A stretch of DNA of 64,000 bases from Mesorhizobium sp. WSM3626 (GTDB taxonomy: Bacteria > Pseudomonadota > Alphaproteobacteria > Rhizobiales > Rhizobiaceae). Numbering within the stretch: position 1 is the stretch's first letter; each line of letters begins with the position of its first letter. A model generated the notes under the pieces. The model had not been told where the DNA came from. It was given only the letters and a program-made list of their open reading frames with translations, and did not search any database. Made by a program: the position numbers and the translations under genes. This document shows, piece after piece, positions 53,285 to 61,506 of this stretch. The stretch is taken from contig NZ_AZUY01000025.1 in the NCBI RefSeq assembly GCF_000513935.1, positions 2,501 to 66,500 on the forward strand. The letters are read 5' to 3'.

Positions 53285-54195
53285 CTAGCCGCCGATGGCT
53301 GCCTTACGGGCTTCGACGATGACGCTGTAGAAGTCCGGCTTCACCGGAACATAGCCGGTGAAATCGCCGCCTTCGACGCCTTCGAAACAAGCCTTGTCCT
53401 TCTTGGGCAGGTCGGTAAAGAAGGCGGTCAGCTTGGCGGTCATGTCGTCGCCGATCGCGGTGCGCACGACGAGCGGACCGTTCGGGATCAGGCCCGAACG
53501 CCAGACTTCGACGAAATCGTTGGGGTCGACGGCGCCCTTGGCGACTTCCTTGTGGAAGGTGCCGGATGTGTAGCCGTTCTTGAAGTCGCCTATACCCGAG
53601 GAATCGTCGACCGCGACATCGACCTTGCCGTCACGCACGGCCAGAACGTTGTTTTCGTGGCCGCCATTGAACTGGGTCGAGGCGAAGAAGGTTTCGTTCG
53701 AGGCGCCGGTGGTCTTCGGAATCTGGGTCAGCGGGATCAGGTAGCCGGAGGTCGAATCCGGGTCGGCATAGCCGAGCTTCTTGCCCTTGGCCGACTTGAT
53801 GTCGGTGATCCCCGAGGTCTTCAGCGCCAGGCCGACGGAATAATAGCCGGTGGCGCCGTCGGTCTGCTGGGTGGTGAGGATCGGGGTGACCGCCTTCGGG
53901 TCCTTGATGTAGACGCTGGCATAGCCGGAAGCGCCGAGTTCGGCGAAGTCGAGCGTGCCGCCGAGCAGGCCCTGGATAACGCCGTCATAGTCGGCGGCGG
54001 GGAACAGCGAAACCTTCTCGAAGCCGAACTCGGCCTTCAGGTGGTCGGCCAGGCACTGGTAGTTACGCAGCCGGTCGGTTTCGTTTTTTCGCCGCCGAGA
54101 ATGCCGACGCGAAATTCCTTCATATCGGCGGCGTGGGCCATGCTGGTGGCCATGGCGAGCACCGAAACGGCACCGAAAACCATCTTCCTGAACAT
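53285..54195 (-). pseudogene. phnD: Phosphonate-binding protein PhnD, frameshifted
   Basis: The ATG at 54195 opens with a signal peptide (MFRKMVFGAVSVLAMATSMAHAADM) and FRVGILGGE, then leaves frame in a run of six A (T6 at 54085-54090 on the plus strand). That reading ends at a stop at 54037-54039 after 52 residues. The rest continues in another frame from NETDRLRNYQCLADHL to the stop at 53285 and is fully PhnD-like (SLFPAADYDGVIQGLLGGTLDFAELG). Two A fewer, or a -1 slip, would restore one reading of about 302 residues. So this is a recent mutation, a sequencing error, or a slippage site. Confidence 0.88.
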
Positions 54196-54305
54196 TTGCT
54201 ATCTCTCCTGTAGGTTCCGGCCCCGCGCCGGCAGCGTTCTTGATCTTGACAAGTGCCCTTGACGCGGGCGGACGATCCAGGCTGCTCGCTATGCCCGTAA
54301 TGGGC

Positions 54306-55163
54306 TCAGTATCCGGGGAATGCGGGTTCGAGCGGTCCGGCGGATGCGGCGATCTTCTGCTTGAAGGCAACGCTGGTGGAGGTGATGACCTCCGATATCT
54401 CACCGCCATTGCTGTCGGCGCCATAGACTAGACGCACCGCTTCGCGGTTGAGCTCTTCGGGCGGCCCGTCGAAGACGACCTTGCCGGCGGCCATGCCGAT
54501 GATGCGGTTGCAATAGGTGCGGGCGGTATCGAGCGTGTGCAGGTTGGTGACGACGGTGATGCCTTCGCGCAGATTGGTGTCCTGCAGCGAATCCATCACC
54601 ACCTTGGCGTTGAGCGGGTCGAGCGAGGCGATCGGCTCGTCTGCGAGGATCACCTTGGGCTGCTGCATCATGGCGCGGGCAATCGCGACGCGCTGCTGCT
54701 GACCGCCCGACAGGGTGCCGGCGGGTTGAAGTGCCGTACGGGCGATGTCGAGCCGCTCGAGCGCGGCGACCGCCTCGGCGCATTCGGCACGGGAGAACAT
54801 GCCGAGAAGGTTGGACAGGGTCGAACGGTGGTTCAATTTGCCAAGCAGCACGTTGGTGAGCACATCGAGGCGCGGCACCAGGTTGAACTGCTGGAAGATC
54901 ATGGCGCAGTCGCGCTGCCAACGCCGCAACGGCGACCCGCGAAGGCGGGAGACCTCGGCGCCGTCAAAAAAAATCGACCCCTGGCTGGGGTCGACAAGAC
55001 GGTTGATCATGCGAAGAAGCGTCGACTTGCCTGCACCCGAACGACCGATGACGCCGACCATCTGCCCCTGCGGGATCGAGATGTTGACGTCGCTGACGGC
55101 GGTGTTCTTGCCAAATCGTCGGCTGACACCGCGAATTTCGAGCGTGGCAGAGCTTGCTGACAT
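54306..55163 (-). CDS. phnC: Phosphonate ABC ATPase PhnC
   Basis: ATPase of 285 residues. Walker [11 protein letters not shown]-loop [21 protein letters not shown], signature [14 protein letters not shown], Walker [13 protein letters not shown]. The wording of the Q-loop region and [13 protein letters not shown] is typical of PhnC. ATG 55163 matches the family start; its ribosome site is weak. It lies 110 bases before phnD and powers the PhnE1/PhnE2 channel. Confidence 0.93.
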   Translation of the reverse strand: MSASSATLEIRGVSRRFGKNTAVSDVNISIPQGQMVGVIGRSGAGKSTLLRMINRLVDPSQGSIFFDGAEVSRLRGSPLRRWQRDCAMIFQQFNLVPRLDVLTNVLLGKLNHRSTLSNLLGMFSRAECAEAVAALERLDIARTALQPAGTLSGGQQQRVAIARAMMQQPKVILADEPIASLDPLNAKVVMDSLQDTNLREGITVVTNLHTLDTARTYCNRIIGMAAGKVVFDGPPEELNREAVRLVYGADSNGGEISEVITSTSVAFKQKIAASAGPLEPAFPGY

Positions 55164-55293
55164 GGGCTGGTTCCAGTCCGGTCCATATTGATCGTCAGGC
55201 ACTCGCCTAACGCAGCCACATGAACCTGCCGTGTCGCCAGCATGTCAGTTTTGTTACGCTCCACAGATACGACGGCCGGCGTCCTGCCGGCGA

Positions 55294-56004
55294 TCAGCCG
55301 AGCACCAGCAATTCCTCGAAATGCTCCATGTCGCGGAATGCGCAGAAGGCTGGAGCCTTGATCTCGATCACCGGCGCCTGCGGCGCGAAAAGCGCCAGGC
55401 ATTCGTCGAACAGCGTCTGCCATGCGGCGGCCCTGTCGTTGGCAAGACGCTGGATCTGATAAGCGAAGGTGATGTGAAAGACATAATTGTCGTGATCGGG
55501 GTGCCGGTAGCCGAACGGCACGGCCAGCGCTTCGCGCCATGCACGCATGATGCGCACATCCTCGTCGGTCGCGCCGGCAACGGTGAGCCCGGTCGGCACG
55601 ATCTCGAGCACCTTGATGTTGAACGGACCGGCGCCCTGGAAACCCCTCAGGCGCTTCAGATAGAGGCGGGTCATGACGTCGATGCCGGTGTCGAGCGGCA
55701 CGTCCCGTGGCCAGTAAGGCAACCGGCGGCGATATTCGATGATGCCCTGGAACAGCGTCATGTGCAGGCTGGAGACAGGCGTGAAGGCAAGGCGGTCGGC
55801 ATCCGGCATCGCCATCATCCGATCGCGCACGGCGAGCACCACGGCTTCGGATGGCGAGCCGCTGACCAGATGGCTGACGACGGTGTTGCCGGGCTCGAGG
55901 AGAAAGTTGCCTGACGCGTCGTAGCGCGTGCCGAGATGCGCCGGCGGCGTCGGATTGGAGCCGGCAAAGAATCCGGCGAGCGAGGGTCTGACGGTGTCGA
56001 GCAT
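55294..56004 (-). CDS. DUF1045 phosphonate-cluster protein, 2H phosphoesterase fold
   Basis: A 236-residue protein of the DUF1045 family commonly found in C-P lyase loci. Two HxT motifs of the 2H phosphoesterase superfamily are visible: HMTLF near residue 78 and HITFAY near residue 182. 2H enzymes open cyclic phosphates. C-P lyase yields a ribosyl cyclic phosphate normally opened by PhnP, which is absent here, so this protein is a candidate replacement; that is inference. The ATG 56004 is preceded by GGAGATC. Confidence 0.85.
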   Translation of the reverse strand: MLDTVRPSLAGFFAGSNPTPPAHLGTRYDASGNFLLEPGNTVVSHLVSGSPSEAVVLAVRDRMMAMPDADRLAFTPVSSLHMTLFQGIIEYRRRLPYWPRDVPLDTGIDVMTRLYLKRLRGFQGAGPFNIKVLEIVPTGLTVAGATDEDVRIMRAWREALAVPFGYRHPDHDNYVFHITFAYQIQRLANDRAAAWQTLFDECLALFAPQAPVIEIKAPAFCAFRDMEHFEELLVLG

Positions 56005-56108
56005 GGCGATCTCCTTGGAACACCCGCGTCCTGCCCCGGTGATGTGTCAAGGATATGAAACAGAGTCGCTCATGACGTCGATGTGAGGGCTATGTCTCCT
56101 TGCCTGCA

Positions 56109-56153
56109 ACAATTGCGAACGGAAAACCGGTTCCCACTTTTTCTGGAGCTGCT
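56109..56153. repeat. Dispersed-repeat-like sequence at the acetyltransferase 3' end
   Basis: On the minus strand it reads GAGCAGCTCCAGAAAAAGTG then GGAACCGGTTTTCCGTTCGC and AATTG, with the palindrome GGAAAACCGGTTCC. I remember this kind of element as widespread in Rhizobiales intergenic DNA. It begins directly at the stop codon of the acetyltransferase gene. Confidence 0.5.
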
Positions 56154-56771
56154 CTATCCCTCGTATTTCTCCAGGAACGCCTCGGCCGACAGCTCGCGGA
56201 AGTCGGCGAGCGAGGCACGCAGTCTGGCATGGTCCCAGTCCCACCAGGCAAGCGCCTGGTAGCGCTCGGCGGTGCGGCGGTCGAAGCGCTCGCGGATCGG
56301 TTTGGCCGGCACGCCGGCGACGATGGTGTAGGGCGCGACGTCCTTCGAGACGACCGCGCCAGCGCCGACCGCAGCACCATCGCCAACGGTGACGCCGGGC
56401 AGGACGGTCGAGCCGTGGCCGAGCCAGGTGTCGTGGCCGATGGTGACGCGTTTGGCGCGACGCTGGGCGAAGAATTCGCTCTCGTGCTCGGCGTCGTCCC
56501 AATAGTCGGAGGCACGGTAGGTGAAATGGTGCAGCGTCGGCCGCCATGTCGGGTGGTTGGTGGCGTTGAGGCGCACGCAGGCCGCGATGTTGGCGAATTT
56601 GCCGATCGTCGCGCACCAGACGGCGCAGTCCTGCATCATGTAGGAATAGTCGCCGAGTTGGGTTTCCGAGACCCGGCTGCGGTCGGCGATCTCGGTCCAG
56701 CGGCCGAGCGTCGAGTTGTGTACCTCCGCTGTCGGGTGGATCAGCGGCGTCTCCGACAATTTCCTGGTCAT
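56154..56771 (-). CDS. Phosphonate-cluster hexapeptide acetyltransferase
   Basis: A 205-residue left-handed beta-helix protein (chloramphenicol/xenobiotic acetyltransferase-like). Repeated hexapeptides run through VHNSTLGRWTEIADRSRV, and the second coil block RVTIGHDTWLGHGSTVLPGVTVGDGAAVGAGAVVSKDVAPYTIVAGVPAKPIRERF is classical. Homologues of this type sit in phn operons and may acetylate aminoalkylphosphonates, a role played by PhnO in E. coli; here it is inferred. Its start overlaps phnL by four bases. Confidence 0.9.
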   Translation of the reverse strand: MTRKLSETPLIHPTAEVHNSTLGRWTEIADRSRVSETQLGDYSYMMQDCAVWCATIGKFANIAACVRLNATNHPTWRPTLHHFTYRASDYWDDAEHESEFFAQRRAKRVTIGHDTWLGHGSTVLPGVTVGDGAAVGAGAVVSKDVAPYTIVAGVPAKPIRERFDRRTAERYQALAWWDWDHARLRASLADFRELSAEAFLEKYEG

Positions 56772-57475
56772 GCGGCGAGTTTTCCCGGAGCGAAGGCGGT
56801 GACGTCGATGACGCGGTCGGCCACCGCCTCGCGCACTTCGTGGTCATGGAAGATGCCGAGCAAGGCGACGCCTGCCGCCTTCTTGGCGGCGATAAGTTCG
56901 ATCACCACGTCGCGGTTGGTTGCGTCGAGCGATGCGGTCGGCTCGTCGAGCAGCAGGATCGGATGTTCGGTGATGAAACCGCGCGCGATGTTGACGCGCT
57001 GCTGCTCGCCGCCCGAGAAGGTTGCCGGCGGCAGCATCCAGAGTTTTTCCGGCAGGTTGAGCTGGGCCAGCAAGGAGCGTGCCCTGACCCGGGCCGCCTC
57101 GCGCTCCTCGCCGCGTTCAACCAGCGGTTCGGCGACGACATCGAGAGCCGAGACGCGCGGCACGGTGCGCAGGAACTGGCTGACATAGCCGATCGTTTGC
57201 CGGCGCACGGCAAGCACGGTGCGTGGGCTGGCATGGGCGAGATCGATCAACCCATCCTCGTGCGTGACGATGATCTGGCCTTCGTCGACGGCGTAGTTGC
57301 CGTAGAGCATCTTCAGGATCGAGCTTTTGCCGGCACCGGACGGACCGCCGAGCACGGTGCATTCTCCGGCCTTGATCGAGAACGAAACACCCGCGACGAC
57401 GGGTAATTTGATGCCGTCGCGCAGATGCATGGTGAAGCTTTTGGCGACATCGGAGACAACGAGAGGCGTCGGCAT
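56768..57475 (-). CDS. phnL: C-P lyase subunit PhnL (ABC-like)
   Basis: A 235-residue ABC-type protein. Walker A GGPSGAGKSS, Q-loop YVSQFLRTVPRVSALDVVAEPL, signature FSGGEQQRVNIARGF, Walker B LLLDEPTASLD. The N-terminal SFTMHLRDGIKLPVVAGVSF is characteristic of PhnL. It binds the C-P lyase core rather than a membrane channel. ATG 57475 follows GGAG; a TTG at 57490 also opens the frame. It lies 49 bases after phnK. Confidence 0.94.
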   Translation of the reverse strand: MPTPLVVSDVAKSFTMHLRDGIKLPVVAGVSFSIKAGECTVLGGPSGAGKSSILKMLYGNYAVDEGQIIVTHEDGLIDLAHASPRTVLAVRRQTIGYVSQFLRTVPRVSALDVVAEPLVERGEEREAARVRARSLLAQLNLPEKLWMLPPATFSGGEQQRVNIARGFITEHPILLLDEPTASLDATNRDVVIELIAAKKAAGVALLGIFHDHEVREAVADRVIDVTAFAPGKLAA

Positions 57476-57524
57476 CAGAAGGTTCTCCAATCGTCAATCG
57501 TCGGCGGGCGTACACGGGCCATCA

Positions 57525-58301
57525 TCACACCTGCAAAATCGAGGAAACGAGCAATTGCGTGTACGGCGCGCGCGGGTCGTCGAGGACGCGGTCGGTGAGG
57601 CCGCTTTCGACGACGCGGCCGTCCTTCATCACCATCATGCGCTGCGACAGAAGCCGCGCCACCGCGAGGTCGTGGGTGACGACGATCGCGGCAAGGCCAA
57701 GGTCGGTGACCAGGCCGCGCAAGAGGTCGAGCAGGCGCGCCTGCACGGAAACGTCGAGGCCGCCGGTCGGCTCATCCATGAACACCAGCCGTGGCCCGGT
57801 GACGAGATTGCGGGCGATTTGCAGGCGCTGGCGCATGCCGCCGGAAAAGGCGCGGGGTTCGTCGTCGATACGGTCTTCCTCGATCTCGACGCGCGACAGC
57901 CAGTCGACGGCCGTGGCGCGGATCTTGCCGTAATGGCGGTCGCCGACTGCCATCAGACGCTCGCCGACATTGGCGCCGGCCGAGACCGTCATGCGCAGGC
58001 CATCGGCCGGGTTCTGGTGGACAAAGCCCCAGTCGGTACGCATCAGGAAGCGGCGCTCGGCCTCGCTCATGCGGTAGAGCTCGCGGAACTGGCCATCGCG
58101 CATGCGGTAGCTGGCGGTGCCGGAGGAGGGCAGCAGCCGCGTCGACAGGCAGTTGAGCAGCGTCGTCTTGCCGGAACCGGATTCACCGACGACAGCCAGG
58201 ACTTCGCCCGGCCACAGGTCGAAGGTGACGTTGTCGCAGCCGACCCGCGAGCCGTAGAACTTGGAGAGCGCCGAGACGCGCAGCAGCGGTTCGTCGATCA
58301 T
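57525..58301 (-). CDS. phnK: C-P lyase subunit PhnK (ABC-like)
   Basis: A 258-residue ABC-type ATPase. Walker A GESGSGKTT, Q-loop FVHQNPADGLRMTVSAGANVGERL, signature FSGGMRQRLQIARNL, Walker B LVFMDEPTGGLD. The segment between Walker A and Q-loop is longer than in transporters, with GQFRELYRMSEAERRFLMRTDWGFVHQ, typical of PhnK. In E. coli PhnK docks on PhnJ and is needed in the cell. It overlaps phnJ by four bases. Confidence 0.95.
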   Translation of the reverse strand: MIDEPLLRVSALSKFYGSRVGCDNVTFDLWPGEVLAVVGESGSGKTTLLNCLSTRLLPSSGTASYRMRDGQFRELYRMSEAERRFLMRTDWGFVHQNPADGLRMTVSAGANVGERLMAVGDRHYGKIRATAVDWLSRVEIEEDRIDDEPRAFSGGMRQRLQIARNLVTGPRLVFMDEPTGGLDVSVQARLLDLLRGLVTDLGLAAIVVTHDLAVARLLSQRMMVMKDGRVVESGLTDRVLDDPRAPYTQLLVSSILQV

Positions 58302-59209
58302 TGCACCGGCTCCATGTTTCCTGGGGCAAGATCGGTTTCGGGAGCAAGGTGGCCGCGGTGGCCCTCTTCACGCCGCTTCTCGCAGTAATCGGTGTCCGAG
58401 CAGACGAACATATGGCCGCCATGGTCGTCGAGGATGACCTCGTCGAGATAGACATTCTCGGCCGCGCACAGCGCGCAGGGCTGGTCGAAAGTCTGCACCT
58501 CGAACGGATGATCCTCGAAGTCGAGGCTCACCACATCGGTGAAGGGCGGCACCGCGTAGATGCGCTTTTCGCGGCCGGCGCCGAACAACTGCAAGGCTGG
58601 CGAGCGGTGCATCTTGGGATTGTCGAATTTCGGCGTCGGCGAAGGGTCCATCACATAGCGGCCCTCGACCTTGACCGGATAGGCATAGGTGGTGGCGATG
58701 CGGCCGTGCTTGGCGATGTCCTCGTAGAGCTTCACATGCATGAGGCCGTATTCCTCCAGCGCATGCATTTTCCGCGTTTCGGTCTCGCGCGGCTCGAGGA
58801 AGCGCAGCGGTTCGGGGATCGGCACCTGATAGACCAGCACCTGGCCCGCGGTGAGCGGATGCTCGGGAATGCGGTGGCGGGTCTGGATGATGCTGGCGGT
58901 GGCGGTATCGGTGGTCACCGCGACATTGGCTACTTTCTTGAAGAAGGCGCGGATCGATACGGCATTGGTGGTGTCGTCGGCACCCTGGTCGATGACCTTC
59001 AGCACATCGTCGGGGCCGATGATCGAGGCCGTGACCTGGACGCCGCCGGTGCCCCAGCCATAAGGCATCGGCATTTCGCGCGAGGCGAACGGCACTTGGT
59101 AGCCGGGGATGGCGATGCCCTTGAGGATCGCCCGGCGGATCATCCGCTTTGTTTGCTCGTCGAGATAGGCGAAGTTGTAGGTGGCGATGTCGGTGGATTG
59201 CGCGGTCAT
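58298..59209 (-). CDS. phnJ: C-P lyase PhnJ, radical SAM catalytic subunit
   Basis: A 303-residue enzyme that cleaves the carbon-phosphorus bond of ribose 1-phosphonate 5-phosphate using S-adenosylmethionine and a 4Fe-4S cluster. The four cysteines fall at 245, 248, 270 and 276, giving the PhnJ pattern CX2CX21CX5C; the last corresponds to the thiyl-radical Cys272 of E. coli. Sequence identity to the family is high throughout (NFAYLDEQTKRMIRRA, YGWGTGGVQVTASIIG). Coupled to phnI and phnK by four-base overlaps. Confidence 0.97.
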   Translation of the reverse strand: MTAQSTDIATYNFAYLDEQTKRMIRRAILKGIAIPGYQVPFASREMPMPYGWGTGGVQVTASIIGPDDVLKVIDQGADDTTNAVSIRAFFKKVANVAVTTDTATASIIQTRHRIPEHPLTAGQVLVYQVPIPEPLRFLEPRETETRKMHALEEYGLMHVKLYEDIAKHGRIATTYAYPVKVEGRYVMDPSPTPKFDNPKMHRSPALQLFGAGREKRIYAVPPFTDVVSLDFEDHPFEVQTFDQPCALCAAENVYLDEVILDDHGGHMFVCSDTDYCEKRREEGHRGHLAPETDLAPGNMEPVQ

Positions 59210-60318
59210 TCCGCTGCCTCCTTCTTTTCTTCCGCTTTCGCTGGATTTTCGCGGGCCTCATACTCGGCGCGCATGCGGCGCACGAGGTCGAGCTCGGCCT
59301 GGAAGTCGACATAGTGCGGAAGCTTCAGGTGCTCGACGAAGCCGGTGGCCTGGACATTGTCCGAGTGCGTGATGACGAACTCCTCGTCCTGCGCGGCGGC
59401 AACGACGTCCTCACCGAGTTCGGAGGCGCGCAGCGCCCGGTCGCAGAGCGCCATGGCCATCGCCTTGCGCTCGCTCTGGCCGAAGACGAGACCGTAGCCG
59501 CGGGTGAATTGCGGCGGCGCCTTGGCCGAGCCCTTGAACTGGTTGACCATCTGGCATTCGGTGACGCGCACCGTGCCGAGCGGCACCGTGAAGGGCAGTT
59601 CGGGAACGTCGAGTTCCAGCTCGACCTCGCCGATGCGGATCTCGCCGACAAATGGATGGTTGCGGGCATAGCCGCGCTGCGTTGAATAGCCGAGCGCCAG
59701 CAGAAAACCCTCGTCGCCGCGCGACAACGCCTGCAGGCGGATGTCACGTGCCATCGGGAATTCCAGCGGCTCGCGGGTGATGTCGCCGGGAACATGGTCC
59801 TGCGGCATGTCGCCATCGGGTTCGATCAGGCCTTCGCGGGCGAGGATGGCCGAGACACGCGGCATGGGCTCAGTCTGGCCGGCGCGCTGCACCGGTTCGG
59901 CGACGCCTGCGCCGGCGGCAAGCTCCGGGTCGAGCAGGCGGTGCGTATAGTCGAAGGTCGGACCAAGCAGCTGGCCGCCAGGCAGGTCCTTGTAGGTCGC
60001 CGAGACGCGCCGTTCGACCAGCATCGCGCTGGTGTCGATCGGGCTGGTGTAGCCGAAGCGCGGCAGCGTGGTGCGATAGGCGCGCACCAGGAAGATCGCC
60101 TCGATCATGTCACCGCGCGCCTGAACGATGGCGAGTGCGGCCAGCTCACGGTCATAGAGCGAACCTTCGCTCATCACCCTGTCGACGCCGAGCGCCAGCT
60201 GTTCGACGATCTGGTCTAGGCGCAGCGCCGGCACCGAGCGGTCGCCACGCCGGCGGTCGGCAAGCAGGCTGTGAGCGTTGGCAATAGCGGCTTCGCCACC
60301 TTTTACCGCGACATACAT
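59206..60318 (-). CDS. phnI: C-P lyase core subunit PhnI
   Basis: A 370-residue core subunit with nucleosidase activity: with PhnG, PhnH and PhnL it replaces adenine of ATP by the phosphonate. It begins MYVAVKGGEAAIANAHSLLADRRRG, a strongly conserved start, and includes RDIRLQALSRGDEGFLLALGYSTQRGYARNHPFVGEIR and FVITHSDNVQATGFVEHLKLPHYVDFQAEL. The ATG at 60318 lies two bases after the phnH stop. Upstream in-frame codons belong to another frame of phnH. Confidence 0.96.
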   Translation of the reverse strand: MYVAVKGGEAAIANAHSLLADRRRGDRSVPALRLDQIVEQLALGVDRVMSEGSLYDRELAALAIVQARGDMIEAIFLVRAYRTTLPRFGYTSPIDTSAMLVERRVSATYKDLPGGQLLGPTFDYTHRLLDPELAAGAGVAEPVQRAGQTEPMPRVSAILAREGLIEPDGDMPQDHVPGDITREPLEFPMARDIRLQALSRGDEGFLLALGYSTQRGYARNHPFVGEIRIGEVELELDVPELPFTVPLGTVRVTECQMVNQFKGSAKAPPQFTRGYGLVFGQSERKAMAMALCDRALRASELGEDVVAAAQDEEFVITHSDNVQATGFVEHLKLPHYVDFQAELDLVRRMRAEYEARENPAKAEEKKEAAE

Positions 60319-60320
60319 CT

Positions 60321-60932
60321 TCAAGCCTCCATCGTCTTGATGCGCGTCGTGCGCGGCAGGCAGGCTATGCCGTCCGATGTGGCGAGGATGATGTCGACTC
60401 CACGCGGAAAGCGCTTGTTGTTTTGCTTCCACTGCTCGACGAAGTGACGCGGCATCTGCGCCGGCGCGATCGCGGCGCTGGTTTCGATGCCGGGGCCTTC
60501 GAGCAACAGCGGGGACCCTGAAGCGAGGTCCCCGACCTGCAGGATCAGCGTCGTCGATCGGTCGGGATAATCCTGCGTGCCCTGCGAAAAACCGTCGAGC
60601 GCCATCATCTCGGCCGGTGTGGCAATGAACGCGAAGTGCGCGTCGGCCGGCGTGTTGGCCAGCGGCGCACCGGTGTGGAAGCCAAGCCAGGAGCCGATCG
60701 CCGCGGAGGCATGCAGTGCCGGGTCGAGCCAGAGCGGCGTGTCGTTGTCGCACAACGCCAGGGCTATAGCGCCTGACGTTGCCAAAAGCGGCGCCGGCGG
60801 GCGGGCCAGGGCGGGCAAGGGCTGGACGCTGCCTGGCCGCGCCATGGCATCCATGACGGCCCGAAACACGGTCTGGGCGTTGAAGACCGGATCGGCGAAA
60901 CCGCCCTCGATCGATTGTGCCGCGATATCCAT
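60321..60932 (-). CDS. phnH: C-P lyase core subunit PhnH
   Basis: A 203-residue core subunit. It opens MDIAAQSIEGGFADPVFNAQTVFRAVMDAMARPGSVQPL, the conserved PhnH start, and contains LCDNDTPLWLDP and FVEQWKQNNKRFPRGVDIILAT. It is a PLP-transferase-like fold without PLP and helps assemble the G2H2I2J2 complex. The start at 60932 overlaps the phnG stop. Confidence 0.95.
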   Translation of the reverse strand: MDIAAQSIEGGFADPVFNAQTVFRAVMDAMARPGSVQPLPALARPPAPLLATSGAIALALCDNDTPLWLDPALHASAAIGSWLGFHTGAPLANTPADAHFAFIATPAEMMALDGFSQGTQDYPDRSTTLILQVGDLASGSPLLLEGPGIETSAAIAPAQMPRHFVEQWKQNNKRFPRGVDIILATSDGIACLPRTTRIKTMEA

Positions 60933-61393
60933 CAATCTTCTCCGCGAACCATGGTGAAGAAATCCACTTTCGTCGCCGCCGTCTCGGCGCGGCGTTTCTC
61001 GTGGGCAGCGGTCAGAGCCGAGCGCAAGGGCGCAATGAGCCTGGTCTCGACCTCGGTGCGGTGGGCAGGATCCTGCCAGAGCGCGTCGGCGATGGCTGCC
61101 AGCTTCGCCTTCTGCTTGTCGCGGCCAAGCGCGTAGCAATGGCCGACCTGCCCGGACGGCAGCCGGACGGTGGCACGCGTGACGGTCGCCTCGCCGACAT
61201 TGAAGGGCGCGCCGCCGCCGCCGATGCGGCCACGCAGCGTGACCAAGCCGGTCTCGGGGCCGCGCAGCAGCTCGGCTTGCGAAGGCAGGCCGGCCTCGTT
61301 CCAGAGCCGCACGATGTCGTCGCCGCTCGATTGCGCCAAGGTGGCCATGGCGGCCTTGCGCTCGGCCTGGTCGCGGGCTTCCTGTCCTCGCAT
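60932..61393 (-). CDS. phnG: C-P lyase core subunit PhnG
   Basis: A 153-residue core subunit. Family segments include RKAAMATLAQSSGDDIVRLWNEAGLP, RGRIGGGGAPFNVGEATVTRATVRLPSGQVGHCYALGRDKQKA and LADALWQDP. ATG 61393 has GAGGA at nine bases; the earlier TTG at 61399 would leave only three. First gene of the phn operon, 23 bases inside the operator palindrome of phnF. Confidence 0.95.
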   Translation of the reverse strand: MRGQEARDQAERKAAMATLAQSSGDDIVRLWNEAGLPSQAELLRGPETGLVTLRGRIGGGGAPFNVGEATVTRATVRLPSGQVGHCYALGRDKQKAKLAAIADALWQDPAHRTEVETRLIAPLRSALTAAHEKRRAETAATKVDFFTMVRGED

Positions 61394-61415
61394 CGCCAAC
61401 TTTCCTCTTCATTAA

Positions 61416-61439
61416 AGTTGTCTATTGATATAGACAACT
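61416..61439. promoter_or_regulatory. PhnF operator palindrome
   Basis: AGTTGTCTAT-TGAT-ATAGACAACT is a perfect 10-4-10 inverted repeat between divergent phnG and phnF. GTCTA...TAGAC half-sites are typical of HutC-subfamily GntR regulators, to which PhnF belongs. An AT-rich tail to 61460 likely includes the promoters. Confidence 0.8.
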
Positions 61440-61506
61440 ATACAAATTATACATATTACCTAGCGCGAGTCCATGACGGGTGCGTGACAGGCCGGGAGGC
61501 AAAAAC

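Noticed and set aside
54085..54095. Canonical programmed -1 frameshift signal in phnD
   Set aside because: The run AAAAAAC is not in the X-XXY-YYZ phase relative to the reading frame, and no obvious downstream pseudoknot was seen; simple slippage remains possible.
55200..55260. Pho box upstream of phnC (CTGACATGCTGGCGACAC)
   Set aside because: Only the first half-site resembles CTGTCAT; the second matches about three of seven bases.
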